DNA of 64,000 nucleotides, from positions 1 through 64,000 of the forward strand of contig CANQOA010000003.1 in the NCBI GenBank assembly GCA_947625355.1, written 5' to 3'. Below, piece after piece: positions 7,595 to 15,385 of this stretch (position 1 is its first letter; each line of letters begins with the position of its first letter). The position numbers were made by a program, and so were the translations under genes. This stretch comes from an uncultured Oscillospiraceae bacterium (GTDB lineage Bacteria; Bacillota; Clostridia; Oscillospirales; Oscillospiraceae). The notes beneath the pieces are model-generated. The model had not been told where the DNA came from, made no database searches, and was given only the letters and a program-made list of their open reading frames with translations.

Positions 7595-7623
7595 ATATTA
7601 CCAGACGTTCCCGCCGCTGTCAA
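7595..7623 (-). promoter_or_regulatory. Strong sigma-A promoter for rplJ-rplL
   Basis: Minus-strand TTGACA, 17 bp spacer, TAATAT, with the start point expected just before the L10 leader blocks. Confidence 0.88.
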
Positions 7624-7731
7624 GGTTTTTTTGCGGCAAAAGCGCGGTCCGACCGTTTTTTCCGGGGCGCGGGAACTTTTCGCGCCCCCGGCGCGTCATA
7701 TGGGCAGTACACACACGAAAGGAGCTTTGCC

Positions 7732-9963
7732 ATGAAACGGCTGATGAGCATTTTTCTGGCCCTGGCCCTGGCCCTGGCGCTGGGGCTGTGCGGGAGCGCC
7801 CTTGCGGAGGGCGGCGGGGTCGAAGAGCCGCCCCAGCCCGAGATCGACACGGGCCTGATGGACCTGGACGATACGGTCAGCTTCCCCGTCCCGGAAGGGA
7901 CGCTGGAGGAACGGCTGGCCCGGGTGACGGCCCAGGTGAAGAAGACCCTGGCCGTGGACGACGGCTACACGGACTTCTCCGGCGACTGGTCCGACGGCCC
8001 CGTGGGGCGGTGGGACCTCTATTGGTCCGACGAGACCCGGCGGCTGAACGTGGAGGCGGACGGCTCCGGGAAGGTGATGAACATCTATCTCTGGACCGAC
8101 AGCGGCCGCGTCGACCGGTTCAGGGGCTTTGACCCGCTGTTCCCGTCCATGGGGCGGGACGAGGCGCTGGCCCTGGCCGGGGACTGGTGCGCGCGGCTGT
8201 TCGCCGGCGAGGAATCCGGCCGGATCGACCAGACGCGGGCGGTGCTGGGCGCGGACGGATACTGGGCCGTGGAGGGGACCGTGCTGAAAAACGGCCTGCC
8301 CTCCCCCATCCGCTTCTCCATGGACCTGCGCGCGGACGGTCTCGCCAGCTTCGACCGGAGCGACAGCTACCGTCCCTATGTGGGCGCGCTGCCCCCGGCG
8401 GAGCCCGGGGCGGACGCGGAGGCCGCGGGAGAGAGCCTGCGCGGGGCGCTGGCAATGGAACTCTATTACGTCTCCGACGGAGATGGCGGCGCCCAGCTCC
8501 AGTATGTGCCCTGCGGGCCCGACACCGTGGTGGACGCGGCCACCGGCGAGGCGGTGGATATGCAGGCGCTGTACGCCTCCTTCGACGGGACCTATGACCG
8601 GGGCAATGCCGCCACCATGGACGCCGCCGCGGCCGAGGCGGAGGGCGGCCTGACGGCGGTGGAGCTGGCGTCCATCGCCAGCTATGAGGCCGTCATGGAC
8701 CAGCAGGCGCTGGACGATGCCCTGCGGAAAATGGAGGCTCTGGGCCTGGAGGGGTTCGAGCAGGATCGCTGCTCCTATGCCCGGGACGCGCAGACCGGCG
8801 CGGTGACCGCCACGGTGCGCTATACGGCCCAGATGACGGAGGACCGGCTGTTCGGCTACAGCGCCGACCAGTTCGACACCGCGCGGCAGGACGGCTGGGA
8901 CCTGACGGTGTATAAGACCGTGACGCTGGACGCCGAAACCGGCGCGCTGCGGAGCGTGAACACCCGCTATCCCCTGTGGGAGCGGCCGGAGGAAGAGCCC
9001 CTGTCGGCGGAGGACCGGATCGCCGCGGCGGCGGATCTCCTGGCCCTGGCCGCGCCGGAGATGGCGGACCAGGCGGCGCTGTGCACGCTCAGCGGCTATG
9101 ACACCGAGGACGAGCTGATCTTCGCCCGGGTCCATGAGGGCTTCTTCTACCCGGAGAACTACCTGCTGGTATCGGTGAACGGCGCCACCGGCACGGTGGA
9201 CCAGTTCCGGTACGAATGGGATGAGGACGTGGCCTTCGGCCCGGCGGAGGACATCGTGACGGCGGACGAGGCCCTGGCCGCCTATGCCGACGCGCTGACG
9301 GTGACCCTGGGCTACGGCGCCTGGCCGGTGGGCGTGGACCGGGAGGAATACGCCGTATATGCCGACTGGTGGGGCTATTCCTACGTGGAGGAGCTGCGCC
9401 TGGTCTACTATTACGAGGGTCTGGACGACGTGGCCGGCGTGGACGCCCTCACCGGAGCGCCGGTGCAAGCGGAGCGGTCCGATGGGACATACGTGTACGA
9501 CGATCTGGACGGCGCGCCCCAGGCGGACATGATCGCGGCCCTGGGCCTGGCGGGCGTGGGCTATCCCGGCGGCAAGTTCCTGCCGGAGCAGGCGCTCACG
9601 GAGCGGGACGCGGTCCGGCTGCTGCTCAGCGCCGCCGTCGTCCGGCCCGAGGGGCTGGACGACGAGGCCCTCTATGAGCGGGCCGCGCAGCTGAACCTGG
9701 CGCCGGAGGACGCCCGGGATCCGGACGCGGCGGTGACCCGGATGGACTTTCTGCGCCTGATGATCGGCGCGTCCCGGTATGGGGACGGGGCGAGACTGGC
9801 CGGCATCTGGGAGACGGGCTTTTCCGATGTGGACGCGCTGGACGAGGGCTTCGCCGCCGTGGCCAGGGCCCTGGGTCTGGCGGAGGGAGACGCCCTTCGC
9901 CCGGCCGAGACGCTGACCCGCGCCGATGCCGCGGCGCTCCTGGGCCGGTTCATGGAGCGCTGA
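7732..9963 (+). CDS. Secreted YcdB/YcdC-like protein with C-terminal SLH-type repeats
   Basis: Protein of 743 residues starting at the ATG behind AAAGGAG. Residues 1-25 are a signal peptide (LALALALALGLCGSALA). The middle holds two or more alpha/beta modules of the YcdB/YcdC (DUF4901/PepSY-like) type, recognisable by repeats such as VFxDxxTGxV/xxDAETGALRSV and the alternating Trp/Tyr strands. The last roughly 190 residues look like S-layer homology repeats: FLPEQALTERDAVRLL, then ALRPAETLTRADAAALLGR. It is probably anchored to the cell wall. The function of YcdB modules is not established. It is transcribed divergently from rplJL. Confidence 0.72.
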   Translation: MKRLMSIFLALALALALGLCGSALAEGGGVEEPPQPEIDTGLMDLDDTVSFPVPEGTLEERLARVTAQVKKTLAVDDGYTDFSGDWSDGPVGRWDLYWSDETRRLNVEADGSGKVMNIYLWTDSGRVDRFRGFDPLFPSMGRDEALALAGDWCARLFAGEESGRIDQTRAVLGADGYWAVEGTVLKNGLPSPIRFSMDLRADGLASFDRSDSYRPYVGALPPAEPGADAEAAGESLRGALAMELYYVSDGDGGAQLQYVPCGPDTVVDAATGEAVDMQALYASFDGTYDRGNAATMDAAAAEAEGGLTAVELASIASYEAVMDQQALDDALRKMEALGLEGFEQDRCSYARDAQTGAVTATVRYTAQMTEDRLFGYSADQFDTARQDGWDLTVYKTVTLDAETGALRSVNTRYPLWERPEEEPLSAEDRIAAAADLLALAAPEMADQAALCTLSGYDTEDELIFARVHEGFFYPENYLLVSVNGATGTVDQFRYEWDEDVAFGPAEDIVTADEALAAYADALTVTLGYGAWPVGVDREEYAVYADWWGYSYVEELRLVYYYEGLDDVAGVDALTGAPVQAERSDGTYVYDDLDGAPQADMIAALGLAGVGYPGGKFLPEQALTERDAVRLLLSAAVVRPEGLDDEALYERAAQLNLAPEDARDPDAAVTRMDFLRLMIGASRYGDGARLAGIWETGFSDVDALDEGFAAVARALGLAEGDALRPAETLTRADAAALLGRFMER

Positions 9964-9985
9964 GAAAACGCGGCAAGCCGCCGGC

Positions 9986-10015
9986 TTTACAAAAGGGCGC
10001 CCGCGGGATTATAAT
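9986..10015 (+). promoter_or_regulatory. Promoter for the DUF624 gene
   Basis: TTTACA, 18 bp, TATAAT, 60 bp upstream of the GTG start. Confidence 0.6.
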
Positions 10016-10074
10016 GGATATCGCGGCCCTTCGCCGCACGATCCGTCATTTTCTTCCGGAAGGAGCGGTGCGCC

Positions 10075-10725
10075 GTGTTCAGGAGCATTTTCAACGCGGA
10101 AAACGGGCTGTTCAAGCCCTTCGGCTGGTTCGTGGACGTGGTGACCCTCAGCCTGATGTGGCTGGTCTCCAGTCTGGTCATCCTGCCCTTCGGCGGCGCC
10201 ACCGCCGCCCTGTATGACGCCGCCGCCCGCGGGGTCCGGGCCGGCGAGCTGGCCCCCTGGAGCCGGTTCGTCCGCTCGCTCAAGGAGAATTTCATCCCCG
10301 GCATCCTGGCGGGCGTCATCGTGCTGGCAGCGTGCTATGGACTGTACCGCCTTCACGGCGTGGTGTATGGCCTCGCCGACACGGGGGAGCGGAGATGGGG
10401 CCTGGTCTATGTGGCCTTCTGGGTGATGCTGGCGCTGGTCAACGGACTGCTGGCGTGGGTGCTGCCGCTGCTGTCCCGGTTCGAGTTCAAGCTGGGCGGC
10501 CTGCTCTCCACCGCTCTGGCCCTGGGGATGGCCCACCCGTTCTCCACCATGGCCCTGGGTGCCTTCACCACCGGCTGCCTGGCGGTCGGCGGGATGCTGC
10601 TGTGGACGCTGTTTTTCCTCCCTTGCCTGTGGGCCCTGGGCGCATCGCTGCTCCTGGAGCGGGTGTTCCGGCCCTATATGGAGGCCCAGAGCGGCGGCGC
10701 CGCCTCCCAGGACACCGAGTCATAA
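10075..10725 (+). CDS. DUF624/YesL family membrane protein
   Basis: Protein of 216 residues with five likely membrane segments. The start FRSIFNAENGLFKPFGWFVDVVTLSLMWLVSSL and the following LPFGGATAALYDAA are the hallmark of the YesL/DUF624 family. Members often accompany CUT1 sugar ABC transporters; their role is unknown. The start is a GTG with GGAAGGAG upstream. The sugar-acid locus begins just beyond the shared terminator, which hints at a link, but the gene is convergent with it. Confidence 0.85.
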   Translation: MFRSIFNAENGLFKPFGWFVDVVTLSLMWLVSSLVILPFGGATAALYDAAARGVRAGELAPWSRFVRSLKENFIPGILAGVIVLAACYGLYRLHGVVYGLADTGERRWGLVYVAFWVMLALVNGLLAWVLPLLSRFEFKLGGLLSTALALGMAHPFSTMALGAFTTGCLAVGGMLLWTLFFLPCLWALGASLLLERVFRPYMEAQSGGAASQDTES

Positions 10726-10765
10726 AAACGGCCCCGGCTCACGAAGAGCCGGGGCTGCTATTTTT
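10724..10765. terminator. Bidirectional terminator
   Basis: GCCCCGGCTC / GAGCCGGGGC stem with AAAAA before and TTTTT after. It ends the DUF624 gene (plus) and the kinase-esterase unit (minus). Confidence 0.85.
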
Positions 10766-10787
10766 ATGATATCCGCGTCCGCCGCGC

Positions 10788-11441
10788 TCATGGCAGCAGG
10801 CCGGGCACCAGCTCGGCCAGGCGGGCGGCCAGCTGGCTGTGGCCCTTCCGGCACAGGTGCATATAGTCCACGTGGTTGAACTCGCAGCCCCGGGCGTCCA
10901 TAAAGTGGCAGCCCGTCAGGTCCGCGGTCTTTTGGAAGTAGCGCGCCAGCTGCTCCGACTTCTCGGGGCAGCCCGCGCCCATGGCCTCCCCGCACTCGTT
11001 GTCGTACATATGCGGATCGATGGGCGGCGGGGCCACGATGAGGATGTTGGGGGCGTGGGTCCCCCAGCAGTCCACGCTCTGGCACTTGCGGACCAGCCGC
11101 TCCATGCCGATGGCGATGCAGGCGGCGTTGGCCCCCAGCCGCTCCTTGGTGTCGTTGGTGCCCAGCATGATGATGAGCAGGTCCACCACCTCGTGGCTCT
11201 TCAGCAGCGCATAGGCGCAGCTGAGCGCGTCCATGCTCTCGTGGAGGGGGTCGGGAAACACCGTCGTCCGGCCGGACAGGCCCTCCTCCGTCACCAGAAC
11301 CGCCGGCCCCAGGGCCTTTTGCAGCAGGCAGGTCCAGCGCTCGTCCTCGTTGAAGCGGATGCCGCCGTCGGCGCAGTCCGCCGGGTCGGCGCAGTAGCCA
11401 TGGGTGTTGGAGTCGCCCAGGCATAAGATGTGTTTTCTCAT
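10788..11441 (-). CDS. SGNH/GDSL hydrolase (arylesterase-like), possible sugar O-acetylesterase
   Basis: Protein of 217 residues with the SGNH blocks: ILCLGDSNTHGY (nucleophile Ser), the Gly block near LSGRTT, IIMLGTNDTKE (Asn) and DYMHLCRKGH (Asp-x-x-His). No signal peptide, so cytoplasmic. The start at 11441 follows GGGGAGG. The stop codon of the kinase gene is 13 bp upstream, so the two form an operon. Within a sialic-acid locus a likely job is removing O-acetyl groups from imported sugars (inference). Confidence 0.85.
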   Translation of the reverse strand: MRKHILCLGDSNTHGYCADPADCADGGIRFNEDERWTCLLQKALGPAVLVTEEGLSGRTTVFPDPLHESMDALSCAYALLKSHEVVDLLIIMLGTNDTKERLGANAACIAIGMERLVRKCQSVDCWGTHAPNILIVAPPPIDPHMYDNECGEAMGAGCPEKSEQLARYFQKTADLTGCHFMDARGCEFNHVDYMHLCRKGHSQLAARLAELVPGLLP

Positions 11442-11454
11442 AAAGTACCTCCCC

Positions 11455-12834
11455 TTATTTCCCCAGCTCGGGCAGGGACGCGGCGGCCACGCTCTGGCCC
11501 ACCCGGCGGGAGCGCTCGTCCGGCAGCGCGGGCGAGACGGCGCCGGCGATCTCCGGGTACTCGTCGGCCAGGACGGCCTTGGCGGTCTCCAGGATGATGT
11601 CCCCTCCCCGGCCGGACATGACCCGTCCCAGCAGCAGCACGTGGTGGAAGCGGTAATAGCCGTGATACATGGCCAGGGCATGGCCCAGGTACACGCCGAT
11701 GGAGCGGAAGATGGCCTCGGCGGGGCTGCCAGGCTGCTCCATGAGCTTCTGGACCTGCTTGAGCTTCTCCGCGGGCGAGAGCTCATCCGGCAGCACGATG
11801 CCCGCGGCGGGGGCCAGCTTGATCACCGCGTCCTGGGAGAAATACTTCACCCCGCAGCCGATGTCCCCCGACCACTCGTCCCGCATGGCGTCCGGGGACG
11901 CGTCCACCGGCACGAAGGCCAGCTCGTTGAGCCAGCCGGTGATGTTCCCGTCGGCATCCACGAAGCCCGCCGCCTCGCTGGTGCCCATGGCGATGCCCAG
12001 CACGTTGTTCTCCCCCAGGCTCATGGCCCCGGCCAGGGCCGTCACGTCCCCGTCGTTGGCCACGGCATAGGGCACGGGCCCGAAGGTATCCGTGATGGCG
12101 CGGATATAGATGTCCTTCACCTTGGCGTCGAACTGGTCCTTGGGCACCTTCAAAAACAGCGAGGCGCTCATGGTGCGGTCGTCGATATACACCCCCGCGG
12201 AGGACACCCCCACCGCGTCCACCCGCGGCATGTGGGCCGCGGCGGACCGCAGCGCGGATACGATGCCGTCATAGTGGTAATCGGGGTCCGCGTTGATCTT
12301 GGGGAACCAGACCACCTCTTCGGAGAACACCGGCTCCCCGTCGATGACGGCGGACACCTTCCGGTCGGAGCCGCCGGCGTCGAACCCGATGCGGCAGCCG
12401 TCCAGATGGCGGCCCACCGCCTTGGCCCCGCCCTTTTCCGCCGGCACCTTCTCGCAGGCGACGATCTCGAAGGGGTGCTCGAACACGTTGGCCATATAGT
12501 CCCAGTCGAAATGCTGCTGTCCTCCGTCCCGGTAGAGCCGCCTCATCTCCTCCGCCAGTCCGGCATCGCTGAGGTATACCCGGAAGCCGCCGTAGATCCA
12601 CAGCATGGTCTTGATGACCCGCTCCACATAATAGATATCCGCCTCGGCGGATCCCGGCGTACCGCGGAACCGGGTGTCCCACACGGCCACCTGCCCGTTG
12701 GACCGCTCCACCGCCACATCCAGCGGCTTGGCCGCCTCGGCCAGATAGGCCCGGTTGAACAGGTTCAGCGGGATGAACCCCGGGTCCAGCTCGGGCACAT
12801 TCTTCACATGCACGTCGATCCCCAAATGCTTCAT
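11455..12834 (-). CDS. ROK-family sugar kinase (probable amino-sugar kinase)
   Basis: Protein of 459 residues. The actin-like ATPase core is visible: phosphate-1 loop GFDAGGSDRKVSAVIDGE, the VGVSSAGVYID segment, the catalytic-type VANDGDVTALAG, and the phosphate-2 segment GIAMGTSEAAGFVD. It belongs to the longer ROK subgroup with an extra N-terminal region of about 150 residues. The CxCGxxGCxE zinc site of classical ROK proteins is not seen. Divergent from the epimerase gene with shared regulatory DNA, it probably phosphorylates the N-acetylglucosamine or N-acetylmannosamine made by the locus. Substrate is inferred from context. Confidence 0.8.
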   Translation of the reverse strand: MKHLGIDVHVKNVPELDPGFIPLNLFNRAYLAEAAKPLDVAVERSNGQVAVWDTRFRGTPGSAEADIYYVERVIKTMLWIYGGFRVYLSDAGLAEEMRRLYRDGGQQHFDWDYMANVFEHPFEIVACEKVPAEKGGAKAVGRHLDGCRIGFDAGGSDRKVSAVIDGEPVFSEEVVWFPKINADPDYHYDGIVSALRSAAAHMPRVDAVGVSSAGVYIDDRTMSASLFLKVPKDQFDAKVKDIYIRAITDTFGPVPYAVANDGDVTALAGAMSLGENNVLGIAMGTSEAAGFVDADGNITGWLNELAFVPVDASPDAMRDEWSGDIGCGVKYFSQDAVIKLAPAAGIVLPDELSPAEKLKQVQKLMEQPGSPAEAIFRSIGVYLGHALAMYHGYYRFHHVLLLGRVMSGRGGDIILETAKAVLADEYPEIAGAVSPALPDERSRRVGQSVAAASLPELGK

Positions 12835-12942
12835 ATCAGATCCTCCCTTTGTCCGCGGCGCCGGCGTTCTCCCGCCAGCTGCTGGCAGAAAGCTTCAAAA
12901 AATTGTGCAAAAAATCAAAATACAACCTGCCTTTTCTCCTAT

Positions 12943-12970
12943 AGATTAACATGTTTTCCAAATGTGTCAA
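12943..12970 (-). promoter_or_regulatory. Promoter for the ROK kinase-esterase unit
   Basis: Minus-strand TTGACA, 16 bp, TAATCT. The -35 is perfect, the -10 is weak, which suits a regulated promoter. Confidence 0.5.
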
Positions 12971-12988
12971 GGGATTTTCTGGGATGAA

Positions 12989-13003
12989 TGAAAGTTATTT
13001 TCC
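12989..13003. promoter_or_regulatory. Candidate RpiR (NanR-like) operator in the divergent promoter
   Basis: TGAAAGTTATTTTCC, imperfect dyad. Its complement GGAAAATAACTTTCA closely resembles GGAAAAATTACTTTCA in front of the transporter operon of the same locus. Confidence 0.5.
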
Positions 13004-13012
13004 GTTTCGTCC

Positions 13013-13041
13013 TTGACGGAAAGTGCTTTGTCAGGTATAGT
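13013..13041 (+). promoter_or_regulatory. Promoter for the epimerase-regulator unit
   Basis: TTGACG, 17 bp, TATAGT, immediately downstream of the candidate operator. The -10 hexamer is followed by a second copy in TATAGTATCAAGTATAGTA. Confidence 0.78.
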
Positions 13042-13093
13042 ATCAAGTATAGTAACAAATAAAAAACCACCGATATAACGGGAGGGACGATCA

Positions 13094-14296
13094 ATGGACA
13101 AAAACCGTCTGCGGGAGCATCAGCGCTGGCTCCGGGAGGAGCTGGACCGCTGCGTCCGCTTCTGGCTGGACCATGGCATGGACCCGGTGCACGGCGGGGT
13201 GTACACCTGCCTGGACCGGGAGGGCAACGTTTTTTCCACCGATAAGAGCGTCTGGATGCAGGGGCGGTGCGGCTGGATCTTCGCCCACCTCTGCCGGCTG
13301 TACGGCACGAAGCCCGAGTGGCTGGCCGCCAGCGAGAGCTGTCTGGACTTCATGGAGAAGTACTGCATCAACCGTGCCGCCGGCGGGCGGATGTACTTCA
13401 CCGTCACCGAGGACGGCAGGCCCCTGCGCCAGCGGCGGTATTGCTTCTCCGAGGCGTTCTACGCCATGGCCAACGCCGAGTACTACGGCGTGGCCGGGGG
13501 CGAAGAGCATCTGGAGCGGGCGAGAAGGGCCTATGACCTCTACTGGGATCTGAACCACGGCATGGCCGACCCCACCGGGCTGGGGCCCAAGACCATCCCG
13601 GAGACCCGTTCCGGCCGGTCCTTCGGCGTGCCCATGATCATCCTGAACGTGACGGACGTGCTGCTGCGGGTGGACCCGGAGCGGAAGGCGCTCTATGAGC
13701 AGCGGGCCGCCCAGTGCGTGGAGGAGATCTTCCGCTATCACGTGAAGCCCGAGCTGAAATGCGTGCTGGAGAACGTGGGCCCCGACGGGGAGGCCCGGCT
13801 CTACTACACCGACGGCCGGGTGGTCAACCCCGGACATGACATCGAGGGGGTATGGTTCCTGCTGGAGCACGCCAGGCGCACGGGAGACCGGGAGCTGGTG
13901 AGAAAGGCCGCGCAGATCTTCGACTGGGCCATGGACCTGGGCTGGGACAAGGAATACGGCGGGCTTTTGTACTTCGTGGACTGTCTGGGAAAGCCGCCCG
14001 AGGCCTACGAGCACGACATGAAGCTGTGGTGGCCCCACGACGAGATCCTCATCTCCAGCCTGACCCTTTACCGGGACACCGGGGAGGAAAAATACCTGGA
14101 TTGGTTCGAAAAGACCCTGGACTACTGCAAGCAGTATTTCTCCGATCCGGAATACGGCGAGTGGTACGGCTATCTCCGCCGGGACGGGCAGCCCACCCAG
14201 CCGCCCTGCAAGGGCAGCACCTTCAAGGGCCCCTTCCATCTGCCCCGGATGCTGAGCCTGTGCGACAAGCTGATCGACGGGCTCCTGGCGGACTGA
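13094..14296 (+). CDS. AGE family N-acylglucosamine 2-epimerase
   Basis: Protein of 400 residues forming the (alpha/alpha)6 barrel of the renin-binding-protein family. Family marks include the early FWLDHGMDPVHGGVYTCLD, FSEAFYAMANAEYY, the VVNPGHDIEGVWFLLEHA helix with the catalytic-type His, and MKLWWPHDE near the end. It converts N-acetylmannosamine to N-acetylglucosamine, the step after sialic-acid cleavage (as in NanE of Bacteroides, known family role). GGGAGG precedes the ATG. It is followed 43 bp later by the RpiR regulator. Confidence 0.9.
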   Translation: MDKNRLREHQRWLREELDRCVRFWLDHGMDPVHGGVYTCLDREGNVFSTDKSVWMQGRCGWIFAHLCRLYGTKPEWLAASESCLDFMEKYCINRAAGGRMYFTVTEDGRPLRQRRYCFSEAFYAMANAEYYGVAGGEEHLERARRAYDLYWDLNHGMADPTGLGPKTIPETRSGRSFGVPMIILNVTDVLLRVDPERKALYEQRAAQCVEEIFRYHVKPELKCVLENVGPDGEARLYYTDGRVVNPGHDIEGVWFLLEHARRTGDRELVRKAAQIFDWAMDLGWDKEYGGLLYFVDCLGKPPEAYEHDMKLWWPHDEILISSLTLYRDTGEEKYLDWFEKTLDYCKQYFSDPEYGEWYGYLRRDGQPTQPPCKGSTFKGPFHLPRMLSLCDKLIDGLLAD

Positions 14297-14339
14297 GGGC
14301 CGCCCCTGCCGCAGCGTCGGAGAAAGGAGGCGTCCCGCC

Positions 14340-15194
14340 ATGACAGAGGAGGACGTATTCGTCCGGATCAACCGCGAATACTACCAGCTCACCAGCTCGG
14401 AGAAAAAGATCGCCGACTACATGATGCTCCACCAGCCGCCGTCCCAGATCCTCTCCATCTCCGAGATGGCGGCGGAGACCGGGGTGGCCGAGGCCACGGT
14501 GTCCCGATTCTGCCGGCGGCTGGGCTATGACGGCTACAACGCCTTCAAGCTGGCGGTGGCCGGCTCCAAGGCCGGCCGGAGCGCCAGCAGCCCTCTGTCC
14601 GGGGAGGTCCTGCCGGAGGACTCGGTGCTCACCATGTGCCAGAAGCTCCGCTCCGACCACACGGAGGCCATCGCCCAGACGATGGACCTGATCCGGCCCG
14701 AGGCGGTGACCGCGGCGGCCGATCTGTTCCTCTCGGCCGAGCGGGTGCTGTGCATGGGCCAGGGCGGGTCCATGATCCTGGCCGAGGAGGCCGCCCATCT
14801 CTTCTCCACCGTCCTGCCCAACTTCTACGCCGTCCAGGGCTCCCATTTCCAGGTGATCCGGGCGGTCCATCTGGGCCCCAGGGACGCGGTGTTCTACTTC
14901 TCCTACTCCGGCTCCACCCGCGACATGCTGGACGTGCTGAAGATCGCCCGCAGCAAGGGCGCCCGCAGCGTGCTCATCACCCGCTTCCCCAACTCCTTCG
15001 GCGCCGCCCACGCGGACATCGTCCTGGAATGCGGCTCCCGGGAGAACCCCCTCCAGCTGGGCTCCATCGCCGCCTGCATGGCCCAGCTGTACCTGGTGGA
15101 CGTGCTGTTCAGCGAGGTGTGCCGCCGGGATATGGCGGAGGCCCGCTCCCGGCGCAAGCAGGTGGCGGACGCCCTGACAGACAAACATATGTGA
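14340..15194 (+). CDS. MurR/RpiR family transcriptional regulator (NanR-like)
   Basis: Protein of 284 residues. Residues 1-77 are the RpiR helix-turn-helix domain (LTSSEKKIADYMM, then ISEMAAETGVAEATVSRFCRRLGYDGY). Residues about 120-260 are a SIS sugar-phosphate-binding domain (VLCMGQGGSMILAEEAAHLF, FYFSYSGSTRDMLDVLKIA). In other Firmicutes RpiR proteins of this kind control sialic-acid genes and sense an amino-sugar phosphate. AAAGGAGG precedes the ATG. A terminator follows, and candidate operators lie on both sides. Confidence 0.9.
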   Translation: MTEEDVFVRINREYYQLTSSEKKIADYMMLHQPPSQILSISEMAAETGVAEATVSRFCRRLGYDGYNAFKLAVAGSKAGRSASSPLSGEVLPEDSVLTMCQKLRSDHTEAIAQTMDLIRPEAVTAAADLFLSAERVLCMGQGGSMILAEEAAHLFSTVLPNFYAVQGSHFQVIRAVHLGPRDAVFYFSYSGSTRDMLDVLKIARSKGARSVLITRFPNSFGAAHADIVLECGSRENPLQLGSIAACMAQLYLVDVLFSEVCRRDMAEARSRRKQVADALTDKHM

Positions 15195-15199
15195 TCCGA

Positions 15200-15236
15200 C
15201 GGCGGTCCCTCTTTGGCGGGGACCGCCGCGGTTTTT
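15200..15236 (+). terminator. Terminator of the epimerase-regulator unit
   Basis: CGGCGGTCCC / GGGACCGCCG stem followed by CGGTTTTT. Confidence 0.85.
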
Positions 15237-15241
15237 GCCGC

Positions 15242-15288
15242 TTTCAAAATAATTTTCATCATGAAAATCGCAGGAAAAATTACTTTCA
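15242..15288. promoter_or_regulatory. Cluster of GAAA/TTTC motifs: candidate RpiR operators
   Basis: The 47 bp just upstream of the transporter promoter hold TTTCAAAATAATTTTCA, the perfect palindrome TTTTCATCATGAAAA, and GGAAAAATTACTTTCA. The last matches the motif in the kinase/epimerase divergent promoter. The regulator gene is immediately upstream. Confidence 0.6.
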
Positions 15289-15297
15289 AATAATAGC

Positions 15298-15326
15298 TTG
15301 ACAGCAGAGCTGGCGTATTGTATAAT
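15298..15326 (+). promoter_or_regulatory. Fully consensus sigma-A promoter for the transporter operon
   Basis: TTGACA, 17 bp, TATAAT: both boxes perfect. It lies directly against the candidate operators. Confidence 0.92.
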
Positions 15327-15385
15327 CTATACAACAGTCCAGCTTGATAGGGACAAAAATTTATCAAAAAATAAGGAGACCAGCC

